A DNA stretch of 16,272 bases from Candidatus Jorgensenbacteria bacterium (GTDB lineage: Bacteria > Patescibacteriota > Minisyncoccia > UBA6257 > GWB1-50-10): positions 1-16,272 of the forward strand of contig JACRFG010000065.1 in assembly GCA_016234345.1 (NCBI GenBank), read 5' to 3'. Positions 1 to 6,318 of the stretch are shown here, piece by piece (positions within the stretch are counted from its first letter, which is position 1; every line of letters starts with the position of its first letter). The notes beneath the pieces were generated by a model. That model saw only the letters and a program-made list of their open reading frames with translations, was not told the origin of the DNA and did no database searches. The position numbers and the translations under genes were made by a program.

Positions 1-17
1 CGTGATTTTTGAGGCGC
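1..17. repeat. Right half of dispersed palindromic repeat (cut by window edge)
   Basis: The first 15 bases (CGTGATTTTTGAGGC) are identical to the right arm of the complete copy at 8548-8583, including the non-palindromic T-run. The next two bases (GC) mirror the GC that flanks that copy on its left. The left half lies outside the window. It lies upstream of the ketoacyl synthase gene at 173; whether the region is divergent cannot be seen. Confidence 0.7.
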
Positions 18-101
18 ATGAATTATCTTGAATTGAGCGTAATATTAGAACCTTAATTGGATAAATGTCTTGTTTTATGAGAAATAATATAAAGTTATAT
101 C

Positions 102-130
102 TTGCTAAGAAGATAGTAAAATAGTACACT
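102..130 (+). promoter_or_regulatory. Possible sigma70-type promoter for the KAS III-like gene
   Basis: TTGCTA (102-107), a 17-bp spacer and TACACT (125-130) fit a housekeeping promoter. The expected start is near 137, giving a leader of about 36 nt that contains the GGAGG ribosome site. Both hexamers deviate from consensus, so this is a moderate call. Confidence 0.4.
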
Positions 131-172
131 CGCATTTAGCTTGTCATTTTCAAATATTAAATTGGAGGTTGT

Positions 173-1333
173 TTGATTAAGCATATCTTTTCCAAGGAAA
201 CGCAAGGTTTTTGCGGCGTACGCGTTATTGGTACCGGCATTTGTCGTCCGGGGTTTGATATACCCGGCCGAATTGTAAGCGTTGAAGAAGTTGTACAAGA
301 ACTCAAAAATCGCGGGGTAACTGATGCGGATGCGGCATGGATAAAGAAACGCACTAAAAGCGAGACAAGGCTTTATCTCGATCCTGGATTCGCCACGAGC
401 GATCTTTTTTCCGTATCCATAGAAGATGCCATAAGAAATTCAAAAATTGATCGAAACGAACTTGATGTTGGTTATCTTGCTACTGTGACGCCGGATTGGC
501 ATGCAAGCCCGCCTATGCTTCCGACCGTTTCTTATAAACTTGGTATAAGCACTAAATTTCATGGGCTTATAAAACCCATGTTTGGCGGTGATATAGCTCT
601 TGCTTGTTCGAGTTTTGGTGCCGCGCTTCATAGTACAGTCAATGCGCTTATGGTTGGGTGTGGAGGTAAGGCGTTTGTCGCCGGTGCCGATACCATGGAA
701 CGCATTACCGACCCGTATGACAAAAAAACTTGGCCGATATTTGGATCACTCGGCGCTGCTTGGATTCTTGAAGCGTGTCCGTGGGAAGAGAGTAATTTCT
801 TTCCCAAAGGATTTTATGCCGGCAATATGGGTGAGAAATTCGCTCGGATTATCTACAAAGCCGGTGGAAGCAAGGAGCCGCTTACTGAAGCATCTCTTCG
901 GGCACGACAACATTTCATTTATATGGAAGGGCAGGAAGTATTTAATGAAGTGATTGAATTGGTTATTTCGAATGATGTTAAAAACAATAATACTATTGTT
1001 GATCAGGCGTTAATACGTGCCGGCCTTGTTCTTAGTGATATTGATTTTGTTGGGCTTCATCAAGCTAATGGTCGTATGAATAGCCAAATCGAAGAGCGGC
1101 TCCGCTACCGAGGTTTTGCCGGCAGTATTTATAATAACTTTAGTAAGTATGCCAATACGACTTCAGCGGCTATTCCTTCGGTTGTCCACGAAGCGAATGT
1201 ATTGAATATTTTGAAACCGGGCATGACTTTTATGTTTCTCGTGTTCGGTGGCGGCTATACATGGTATGTTGTGATTGGGCGTTGGAGTAAACTCAATCAA
1301 AACCAGGTTTACGTGCCAGTGGTAGGTGTATGA
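173..1333 (+). CDS. fabH: 3-oxoacyl-ACP synthase III (KAS III/FabH)-like thiolase-fold enzyme
   Basis: A 386-residue thiolase-fold condensing enzyme. The KAS III catalytic triad is intact: Cys145 in ALACSSFGAAL, His296 in GLHQANGRM and Asn328 in YANTTSAAIPS. The C-terminal GGGYTW motif and the WIKKRT motif (56-61), which matches the FabH WI-RTG region, are also present. Family members condense an acyl-CoA with malonyl-ACP, but relatives (HMG-CoA synthase, OleA, PqsD types) act on other substrates. The protein is longer than E. coli FabH (about 317 aa). The chosen start is TTG at 173, with GGAGG at 164-168 only 4 nt upstream; no better in-frame start has a ribosome site. No other fatty-acid gene is in the window, so the substrate is open. 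A perfect hairpin terminator follows. The family is confident; the fabH symbol is by similarity only. Confidence 0.85.
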   Translation: MIKHIFSKETQGFCGVRVIGTGICRPGFDIPGRIVSVEEVVQELKNRGVTDADAAWIKKRTKSETRLYLDPGFATSDLFSVSIEDAIRNSKIDRNELDVGYLATVTPDWHASPPMLPTVSYKLGISTKFHGLIKPMFGGDIALACSSFGAALHSTVNALMVGCGGKAFVAGADTMERITDPYDKKTWPIFGSLGAAWILEACPWEESNFFPKGFYAGNMGEKFARIIYKAGGSKEPLTEASLRARQHFIYMEGQEVFNEVIELVISNDVKNNNTIVDQALIRAGLVLSDIDFVGLHQANGRMNSQIEERLRYRGFAGSIYNNFSKYANTTSAAIPSVVHEANVLNILKPGMTFMFLVFGGGYTWYVVIGRWSKLNQNQVYVPVVGV

Positions 1334-1345
1334 AAATAAATTACG

Positions 1346-1376
1346 AACCCCATTCAATTATTGAATGGGGTTTTAC
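1346..1376 (+). terminator. Intrinsic terminator after the KAS III-like gene
   Basis: A perfect 12-bp stem (AACCCCATTCAA, 1346-1357, with 1361-1372) has a 3-nt loop and is followed by TTTTACTTTA. It starts 12 nt after the stop codon. The opposite strand is also T-rich past the stem, so it may also serve the converging gene at 1402-1599. Confidence 0.85.
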
Positions 1377-1401
1377 TTTAGAATTGACTGTTTTGGACAA
1401 C

Positions 1402-1599
1402 TTAAGCTTTGGGTGTCGGCGGTGGGCCGGAACTGTTTTTGCTCATGACACCTTTGAGAATTATAAAAAATAGAACGATTACGATAACACCAATGGCTAA
1501 TGCTCCGAGGCCAATTGTTAGTTTAATGAGCGGCCATATAACCGGATTCCATAGAAAGACGACGAGAACGATGAGCAGAATCCACATCCACCATCTCAT
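1402..1599 (-). CDS. Small two-helix membrane protein, unknown function
   Basis: A 65-residue hydrophobic protein with Trp-rich start (MRWWMWILL) and two predicted membrane segments, about residues 4-25 and 29-51, then a short polar, Pro-rich tail (NSSGPPPTPKA). The ATG at 1597-1599 has an AAGGAGA ribosome site about 8-9 nt upstream (plus-strand 1608-1614), and a promoter with TTGACA and TAATAT lies further upstream. These signals make this strand the real gene rather than the overlapping plus-strand reading frame. It is divergent from the DUF4342 gene and convergent with the KAS III-like gene. I do not recognise the family. Confidence 0.75.
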   Translation of the reverse strand: MRWWMWILLIVLVVFLWNPVIWPLIKLTIGLGALAIGVIVIVLFFIILKGVMSKNSSGPPPTPKA

Positions 1600-1645
1600 G
1601 TTACTTATCTCCTTATGTAGTGAATTACAATGAACTACGAATCAA

Positions 1646-1675
1646 ATATTACTATATAATTGTTGTTTGTGTCAA
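1646..1675 (-). promoter_or_regulatory. Sigma70-type promoter for the small membrane protein at 1402-1599
   Basis: On the minus strand TTGACA (plus coordinates 1670-1675), an 18-bp spacer and TAATAT (1646-1651). Its -35 edge is 13 bp from the palindromic repeat at 1689-1724, the same distance as for the divergent promoter on the other side. Confidence 0.65.
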
Positions 1676-1688
1676 TAGAAACATATGC

Positions 1689-1724
1689 GTCTCAATTTTC
1701 ACATATATGCGTGACTTTTGAAGA
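1689..1724. repeat. Dispersed palindromic repeat, copy centred between two divergent promoters
   Basis: This 36-bp copy matches the one at 8548-8583 at 30 of 36 positions. It keeps the TCTCAATTTTCAC left part and the ATATGCGTGA centre/right part, including the T-run that breaks the symmetry. It is a poorer palindrome than the other copies. It lies exactly 13 bp from the -35 hexamers of both flanking promoters, which suggests a regulatory role. Confidence 0.75.
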
Positions 1725-1737
1725 TTATGAGCTTCTC

Positions 1738-1766
1738 TTGACATATAAAAAACAAATGCGTATTAT
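1738..1766 (+). promoter_or_regulatory. Strong sigma70-type promoter for the DUF4342 gene
   Basis: Consensus TTGACA (1738-1743), a 17-bp spacer and TATTAT (1761-1766). The expected start is near 1773, leaving a leader of about 45 nt with a GAAAGGA ribosome site at 1804-1810. Confidence 0.8.
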
Positions 1767-1818
1767 ATCACCGGCTCTTTAGGAACTATTCAATTAATTA
1801 AACGAAAGGATACGCAGC

Positions 1819-2076
1819 GTGGAATCAGAATTTTATGAAGAACTTAGGATCTCGGCTGGCGAGATCACTGAAGAGATTAAGAAAGAGATCAAGCGCATTA
1901 TCGAAGAAGGCAAAGCCCGTCGGGTAGTGGTAAAAAATCAGGCGAACGAAGAAGTTTTTCAAATGTCTTTACCAGTGGGCGTCGTAGCGGTTTTGTTTGC
2001 CCCGTTTTTAACTCTTCTTGGTGCAGCAGTCGCGTTGGCTAGTGATTGCACGATCGTGTTCGAGCGCAAAGAATAA
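1819..2076 (+). CDS. DUF4342 domain protein
   Basis: An 85-residue protein. Its charged helical N-terminus (EEIKKEIKRIIEEGKARRVVVK, residues about 18-39) is followed by a short segment (EEVFQMSLPVG) and a hydrophobic stretch (about residues 52-75, PVGVVAVLFAPFLTLLGAAVALASDC). This layout matches DUF4342, a small family common in Patescibacteria and some Firmicutes whose function is unknown. The hydrophobic stretch could be a membrane segment or a buried helix. The start is GTG at 1819, supported by GAAAGGA 8 nt upstream. The strong promoter upstream suggests high expression. No terminator directly follows, so its transcript may run into the hairpin region ending at 2275. Confidence 0.85.
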   Translation: MESEFYEELRISAGEITEEIKKEIKRIIEEGKARRVVVKNQANEEVFQMSLPVGVVAVLFAPFLTLLGAAVALASDCTIVFERKE

Positions 2077-2085
2077 GTATTAAAG

Positions 2086-2094
2086 TTATCCACA
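2086..2094 (+). promoter_or_regulatory. Single perfect DnaA-box sequence
   Basis: TTATCCACA at 2086-2094 equals the consensus DnaA box. It stands alone just after the DUF4342 gene and about 30 bp before a possible extended -10 element. One box is not an origin; it may be a regulatory DnaA site or chance. Confidence 0.3.
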
Positions 2095-2122
2095 GTGGGT
2101 GATTATTTCGAATTAACCCTTC

Positions 2123-2131
2123 TGCTATACT
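2123..2131 (+). promoter_or_regulatory. Possible extended -10 promoter before the hairpin region
   Basis: TGC followed by TATACT (2126-2131) forms an extended -10 element with no clear -35. The same TGCTATACT occurs at the hsp20 promoter. Transcription would start near 2138 and could end at the terminator at 2251-2276. Confidence 0.4.
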
Positions 2132-2137
2132 ATTAAT

Positions 2138-2275
2138 AGTCCCTCACATATCGGGTATAAACCCCAAATTTTTAACGGAGTTCAATCTCCGTTCCTCATA
2201 GTACAAAGAGCTTCCAAAATACGGAAGCTCTATGTTTTCATAATAAATATAAAGTCCGTCGTGTAGACGGACTTT
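2138..2275 (+). ncRNA. Candidate structured RNA (three tandem hairpins), unassigned
   Basis: The stretch between DUF4342 and the converging SPFH-like gene has no plausible coding frame but three clean inverted repeats. They are 2174-2193 (7-bp stem AACGGAG, 6-nt loop), 2207-2231 (9-bp stem AGAGCTTCC, 7-nt loop) and 2251-2275 (10-bp stem AAAGTCCGTC, 5-nt loop, then a T-run). Shorter pairings (CCC with GGG, GGGT with ACCC) occur around 2141-2165. An extended -10 element lies just upstream. It could be a small RNA of about 140 nt or the structured 3' end of the DUF4342 mRNA. It matches no RNA family I recognise. Confidence 0.35.
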
Positions 2276-2276
2276 T
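2251..2276. terminator. Bidirectional intrinsic terminator between converging genes
   Basis: A 10-bp stem (AAAGTCCGTC with GACGGACTTT), loop GTGTA, then TTTTTAATTT on the plus strand and a T-rich run (TTTATATTTATT) on the minus strand. It ends transcripts from the left and those of the gene at 2287-3135. Confidence 0.75.
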
Positions 2277-2286
2277 TAATTTAAAT

Positions 2287-3135
2287 TTACTGGTTGCTTT
2301 CCACGACATACGTGCCGATGCCAAGCCACTCTATTATAATTCCTTGGACTTCGAAGCGATGTGCCGGCAATCGGGCGAGAATTAATTCTCCGGCTGTCAA
2401 TTCTTGAGCTTTGGTTTGTAGTGCTTTTAAAATATTACTTCGCGTTTCTTCCACAAGGGATGTGTAGTCGACTTCTTGAATGTTTTGATCTTCGGCTGTT
2501 TTGATTTCTAATCTTACTTCAGTAGAGAATTCGGTTTTGAGAATTTTATCTCGACAGCGAATTTCTATGATCCATGGCTCGAGTTTCGCTTTCTCGGTCA
2601 GTATATAAGTTTCGTATTCACAAAAAGGCCAAAGTATATAACGAGTTCCTGGGTAAAGGATCAAGCTATTCATGATTACCACCATTCCTGGTTCGACTAC
2701 GTACCGGCTTTTAATGAAGAGGGTGCAGACGATTACGTAAGTTATGCCTAGGAGAGCGAATTTGGTTAGTGTTTCGAGGGTCGGTTGCGCGGGATTGTTT
2801 GGGCCACCACCGCTTATAATAAAAGCCATAACCGGTCCTACAAACATAAGACCTAAGATAGCTAAATTGTTAATTAAGACGAATGGCGTTTTCCATATTG
2901 CTGATTGCAGTCGGTGGGAAGCCATGCGATTTCGAGTATCTCGTGAGGCCAGTATGGCTCCATTAAGTGAAATCCACGTAGCTAGAGCTGCGATCATAAG
3001 CCGTAACAGAACATCCGCGCCCACATTATCGCCGTAGAGCGTTTTAGTGTTTGTGTAAACCCAGTAATTAGTCATGCATATGAAGAAAAGAAATATCAGA
3101 GAATTGATTACAAATCGACGATCTAGATATAACAA
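2287..3135 (-). CDS. Four-helix membrane protein with SPFH/Band 7-like C-terminal domain
   Basis: A 282-residue protein. Four hydrophobic segments lie at about residues 8-28, 42-62, 84-107 and 123-142. A soluble C-terminal part (about 145-282) follows, with features of the SPFH/Band 7 fold: VVEPGMVVIMNSLILYPGTRYILWPF, then a strand-rich stretch with charged residues, and an EETRSNILKALQTKAQELTAGEL helix. SPFH proteins (stomatin, HflK, flotillin types) scaffold membrane proteases or microdomains, but usually have one N-terminal anchor rather than four helices, so the assignment is tentative. The start is TTG (plus 3133-3135) with AAGGAG 5-6 nt upstream; the first ATG, at residue 21, lies inside the first helix. 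It diverges from murD and ends at a bidirectional terminator. Confidence 0.7.
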   Translation of the reverse strand: MLYLDRRFVINSLIFLFFICMTNYWVYTNTKTLYGDNVGADVLLRLMIAALATWISLNGAILASRDTRNRMASHRLQSAIWKTPFVLINNLAILGLMFVGPVMAFIISGGGPNNPAQPTLETLTKFALLGITYVIVCTLFIKSRYVVEPGMVVIMNSLILYPGTRYILWPFCEYETYILTEKAKLEPWIIEIRCRDKILKTEFSTEVRLEIKTAEDQNIQEVDYTSLVEETRSNILKALQTKAQELTAGELILARLPAHRFEVQGIIIEWLGIGTYVVESNQ

Positions 3136-3174
3136 GTTTTCTCCTTTTGATTTGGTGAAAAGTACTTAATTTGT

Positions 3175-3201
3175 TTTATAAGATAAATCTATTTGTGTCA
3201 A
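3175..3201 (-). promoter_or_regulatory. Possible promoter for the SPFH-like membrane protein
   Basis: Minus-strand TTGACA (plus 3196-3201) and TATAAA (3175-3180) are separated by 15 bp, shorter than usual. The leader would be about 33 nt and contain the AAGGAG site. No palindromic repeat is present in this divergent region. Confidence 0.4.
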
Positions 3202-3230
3202 ATGATGATTTAGGTAATAATTAACCGGAA

Positions 3231-4715
3231 ATGATCAATGAATTTAACGGGAAAAAGGTTCTTATTGTTGGCTTGGGAATTTTAGGAGGCGGAGTAGCCA
3301 CTGCTAAATGGTTTGTCCGTGAGGGTGCTCGAGTTACGGTTACCGACTTGCGTCGGAGAATTGATCTTGTCGATTCAATTAAAAAACTTGGTCAGGCGCG
3401 ACGGCGAATTTTGTTTGTTTTAGGCAAGCATCGCTTGGCCGATTTAAAAAGCAACGACGTAGTGGTTGTAAATCCGGCAGTGCCGCGTGAAAGTGTTTTC
3501 CTAAAGGCTGCGCGTGATGCGGACAAGACTATCACAAACGACGCAGGTATCTTTTTTGACATAGTAAAAAATCCTATTATAGCGGTCACGGGAACTCGGG
3601 GTAAAACCACCACCTCTAATTGGATTGGACATTTTTTAGCCGGCAAACATCAAGAAATTATTGTCGGCGGTAATACGCCGGAGATGCCGCTTTTGGATCT
3701 TATAGATAAACTGCCGTCTCGTAGTACACCGGTGGTGTTAGAGCTTTCGTCGTGGCAGTTAGAGCTTATTTACAAGAGCCGTTATGCGCCTGACGTTGCG
3801 GTTATAACCAATATTTATCGAGATCATCTGAACCGTTATTCTAGTATGCGAGATTATGTTTTGGCTAAAGCCAATATTTTTAAAAAACAACTACCTACAC
3901 AGAAACTTGTTTTAAACTATGACAATTCCTGGACAGACCTTTTTCTTAAACAGAAACCGCGTTCGGATACATATTTTTTCTCGAATTATAGGTTGCCATT
4001 AAAAGCAAACGGTTTGTCAGTTGATCATAACGGTGTGTTTTTCCAAAATAATGGAGTACGTACGCGTATTTTAGGTAGTGGAATCATTAAACAATTCAGT
4101 ATTCGTGAAGGTAATCATGGCGTTTCAAATCTTTTGGCTGCCATGCTTGCTTCTTATCTAGCTGGCGTTGATTGGTCTAGTATTATTCGGCGCATAAAGA
4201 CGTTGTCGCGTCCTATTTATCGGGAACAAGTGATTATGGAAAATAAACTATTTACAGTAATTAATGATTCGGCAGCAACTTCGCCCGACGCTACGTTAGT
4301 CGCCATTCAGAAATTAGCTGGTCCTGTTTCTGGGGTCGGCTCCAGAAGTAATCTCATTTTGATCGCTGGTGGCACCGATAAAAAATTAGATTTTACCGAA
4401 TGGGCCAAAAATGTTAAAAAACACATCTTTATAAGCAATCTTTTTCTTTTGAATGGAAGTGCAACCAGAAAAATGATCGTTGCGTTAAGCCGTTTACGGT
4501 ATTTTGATAACACCAATCCACAGCTTTTTGAAGATTTGCAAAAGCTTCTCAAAACTCTTAGAAAAAACATAAATAATCGTCTCGGCGATTCTAAAAAACG
4601 TAACAATATAAGTATTCTTTTTTCGCCTGGCGCGGCCAGTTTTGAAAAATTTAAAAACGAATTTGATCGGGGAAGGCAGTTTACTATATACTCAAAGCAG
4701 CTTTTCAAAAAATAA
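3231..4715 (+). CDS. murD: UDP-N-acetylmuramoylalanine--D-glutamate ligase (MurD)
   Basis: A cytoplasmic Mur ligase that adds D-glutamate to UDP-MurNAc-L-Ala in peptidoglycan precursor synthesis. It has 494 residues, slightly longer than E. coli MurD (438). An N-terminal Rossmann-like UDP-binding domain (VLIVGLGILGGG, 10-21) is followed by the ATP-binding P-loop GTRGKTTT (121-128). The central domain has ELSSWQLEL (171-179), TNIYRDHLNRY (193-203) and the lysine (K213) expected to be carbamylated. The C-terminal domain has GGTDKKLDF and SPGAASFEKF, matching the D-Glu-binding lysine, serine and phenylalanine of MurD. The usual DSKATN motif reads DSAATSP, so its lysine is replaced by alanine. 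ATG at 3231 has only a weak GGAA upstream. It is followed by the gene at 4742, probably in one transcript; no other mur gene is present here. Confidence 0.92.
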   Translation: MINEFNGKKVLIVGLGILGGGVATAKWFVREGARVTVTDLRRRIDLVDSIKKLGQARRRILFVLGKHRLADLKSNDVVVVNPAVPRESVFLKAARDADKTITNDAGIFFDIVKNPIIAVTGTRGKTTTSNWIGHFLAGKHQEIIVGGNTPEMPLLDLIDKLPSRSTPVVLELSSWQLELIYKSRYAPDVAVITNIYRDHLNRYSSMRDYVLAKANIFKKQLPTQKLVLNYDNSWTDLFLKQKPRSDTYFFSNYRLPLKANGLSVDHNGVFFQNNGVRTRILGSGIIKQFSIREGNHGVSNLLAAMLASYLAGVDWSSIIRRIKTLSRPIYREQVIMENKLFTVINDSAATSPDATLVAIQKLAGPVSGVGSRSNLILIAGGTDKKLDFTEWAKNVKKHIFISNLFLLNGSATRKMIVALSRLRYFDNTNPQLFEDLQKLLKTLRKNINNRLGDSKKRNNISILFSPGAASFEKFKNEFDRGRQFTIYSKQLFKK

Positions 4716-4741
4716 ATATTTGAAAGAAAGGTATGAATTAT

Positions 4742-5122
4742 ATGCGGCTCGATACTGATGCCCATAGATCTTTGCATGCGTCACTGAATGAGGCGCATTT
4801 GAAATTGTGTTCAGATATCCGGAAATGTTTCCGCCCGCCCCATATGCAGGCCGCAGATGTGCTTAATCGGTTTAGCGCGGATAGGCTTGGTAAGCGTTTA
4901 GCTTTATCATGTCTTTGTGAAATAATAAACCATGTTCAATTTCCCAAAGATCGTAAAGAATTACATGATCGGCTTATAGAACGAGCCGAGGATCTAATTT
5001 TGCGAATACTTAGTATCAATCCAAGTCATGAATTTCATGTCGATGTTGTTCGGATCGAACAATTGTTAAACCAAGATAAATCAATCGAAGAAATCGCCGC
5101 TCTGTGCGGCAAGCATAATTAA
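4742..5122 (+). CDS. Unknown helical protein downstream of murD
   Basis: A soluble 126-residue protein with no membrane segment. It looks mostly helical, with scattered His and Cys and a C-terminal stretch (VVRIEQLLNQDKSIEEIAALCGKHN) that resembles a short helix-turn-helix-like end, though I cannot assign it. Of the two ATG codons, 4733 and 4742, the AAAGG ribosome site at 4727-4731 is 1 nt from the first and 10 nt from the second, so 4742 is preferred. It begins 26 nt after the murD stop, which suggests co-transcription. A perfect-stem terminator overlaps its stop codon. I do not recognise the family. Confidence 0.7.
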   Translation: MRLDTDAHRSLHASLNEAHLKLCSDIRKCFRPPHMQAADVLNRFSADRLGKRLALSCLCEIINHVQFPKDRKELHDRLIERAEDLILRILSINPSHEFHVDVVRIEQLLNQDKSIEEIAALCGKHN

Positions 5123-5151
5123 TTCCGCCACTTAATGAGTGGCGGAATTTT
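5121..5151. terminator. Terminator shared by the gene at 4742 and converging hsp20
   Basis: A perfect 12-bp stem (AATTCCGCCACT, 5121-5132, with 5138-5149) and 5-nt loop TAATG, followed by TTTTAG on the plus strand. The stem overlaps the upstream stop codon. The minus-strand tail is less T-rich, so termination there is less certain. Confidence 0.75.
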
Positions 5152-5154
5152 AGT

Positions 5155-5586
5155 TCAATCTGTTTTTACCTTGAGTTTTTTGGCTTTTGATCTGTCTAGT
5201 TTTGGCATGCGTATGGTCAGTACTCCGTTTTTAAGAGCGGCCGTGGATTTTTCCGGATCAACTTCTTGAGGTAACACAACCGAACGGGAAAATACGCCCC
5301 AGAAACATTCTTGATAGAAATAATCCTTGTCTTCTATTTGTTCTTCACGGGTGCGTTTGCCGCGGATAGTCACAGATTCGTTGGTGATGTTGATTTCGAG
5401 ATCGTCAGGATTTACGCCGGCAACGGTTGATTGCACCATGATATCGTCTTTATTTTGGTAGACATCGACGGTAAGCTGTCCTTCGGTGTCTTCGGGTTCG
5501 GTATCGTTTTGAATTTTAAGAGGCGCCGGCGCGCTCTTTACCTTGGCTAGTTCAAAAAACATATTAGATTTATCGTCTGCTTTCAT
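5155..5586 (-). CDS. Hsp20/alpha-crystallin small heat-shock protein
   Basis: A small ATP-independent chaperone that holds unfolding proteins in the cytoplasm. The alpha-crystallin domain runs from about residue 37 (LTVDVYQNKDDIMVQSTVAG) to the family signature AALKNGVLTIRMPK near residues 117-130. The tail LKVK is a plausible [I/L/V]-x-[I/L/V] assembly motif. From the ATG at plus 5584-5586 it has 143 residues, the normal length. An in-frame GTG at 5604 exists, but it lies just upstream of the TATACT -10 element and so would be outside the transcript. No ribosome site precedes the ATG; the -10 ends 8 nt from it, so the mRNA is probably leaderless. It lies 39 nt after prsW, on the same strand, with its own promoter in between. 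Confidence 0.92.
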   Translation of the reverse strand: MKADDKSNMFFELAKVKSAPAPLKIQNDTEPEDTEGQLTVDVYQNKDDIMVQSTVAGVNPDDLEINITNESVTIRGKRTREEQIEDKDYFYQECFWGVFSRSVVLPQEVDPEKSTAALKNGVLTIRMPKLDRSKAKKLKVKTD

Positions 5587-5594
5587 TATATTTA

Positions 5595-5603
5595 AGTATA
5601 GCA
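5595..5603 (-). promoter_or_regulatory. Extended -10 promoter of hsp20
   Basis: Minus-strand TGC plus TATACT, with no clear -35, ends 8 nt before the hsp20 ATG. The predicted start falls within one or two bases of the ATG. Confidence 0.5.
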
Positions 5604-5625
5604 CACCTAAATTTTCGCAACCTTT

Positions 5626-6318
5626 TTATTCCTTGATAGTTTTAAGTTTTTCAAAATCGTTCAGTATAAAAAATGTGGCAATAATAAGGAATAAACTGGG
5701 ATATAGGAGATTTACCGCCTGGAATTTAAGTATGAGGTAGTTGAAGACGGCGTGGATGAATGTGGCTAAAAGCAAGCCCACAACAACCATTTTAGTAAAA
5801 GGACCGCGGCGATGATCAAGGGCCCAGTAGTAACCAATGAGGGCGGCTGCAAGTACGTGAAGGAGTGTGGCTCCGACAAAGCGTAGAGAGACGGCTCTGA
5901 GTATGTTGGGGATTACGAGAATATCGGTGGCGTTGGCCAGGTTTGCAAATATAAAAAAGTTTTCAACCGTAGCAAAACCCAAAGCAGCAGCGATAGTGTA
6001 GATCATTGCGTCAATCGGTTCGTCAAAAGCCGGGTCGTTGTGTACTGCCCAATACGCCGCTAAAAATTTGAAAATTTCTTCAATCAGTGCTAATCCAATG
6101 ATGGCGACAATAGTGCTTTCGAATAAGGTGCCAATTGTGTTTTGAAAAATAACTTGAGCTGCGAGTACGAGCAGACTTACGAGTATCCCCACGTTGAATG
6201 TATAGATGATGAGTCGTCGCGGTTCGGGGTGCACGTCTTCTTTTAGAAAGAAGACGAGCCATATCATGGCTGGAACGAGTGCCGCGACGAGAGTAAAGAT
6301 AAGGGTGATGATTACCAT
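5626..6318 (-). CDS. prsW: PrsW-family intramembrane metalloprotease
   Basis: A polytopic membrane protein of 230 residues. It has the PrsW/CAAX-type protease motifs inside helices: EE-x-x-K (E80, E81, K84 in LIEEIFKF), E119-N120 (GFATVENFF), His154 (LLHVLAAALIG) and His189 (FIHAVFNYL). These residues are the expected metal and catalytic sites. In Bacillus, PrsW makes the first cut in an anti-sigma factor; the substrate here is unknown. The ATG (plus 6316-6318) overlaps the valS stop by 7 nt and has no clear ribosome site, so translation is probably coupled to valS. Prokaryotic CAAX-like proteases share similar motifs, but the EExxK and FDEPIDAMIY region favour PrsW. Confidence 0.88.
   Translation of the reverse strand: MVIITLIFTLVAALVPAMIWLVFFLKEDVHPEPRRLIIYTFNVGILVSLLVLAAQVIFQNTIGTLFESTIVAIIGLALIEEIFKFLAAYWAVHNDPAFDEPIDAMIYTIAAALGFATVENFFIFANLANATDILVIPNILRAVSLRFVGATLLHVLAAALIGYYWALDHRRGPFTKMVVVGLLLATFIHAVFNYLILKFQAVNLLYPSLFLIIATFFILNDFEKLKTIKE

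Noticed and set aside
1409..1633. Plus-strand 74-codon frame opposite the small membrane gene at 1402-1599
   Set aside because: The minus-strand frame has a ribosome site, promoter and membrane-protein composition; the plus frame has none.
2086..2275. Replication origin
   Set aside because: Only one DnaA box, no AT-rich unwinding region with repeated boxes, and no dnaA, dnaN or similar gene nearby.
4307..4777. 156-codon minus-strand open frame across the end of murD
   Set aside because: It lies antisense to conserved murD C-terminal motifs, has no ribosome site and resembles no protein; it is a shadow of the coding frame.
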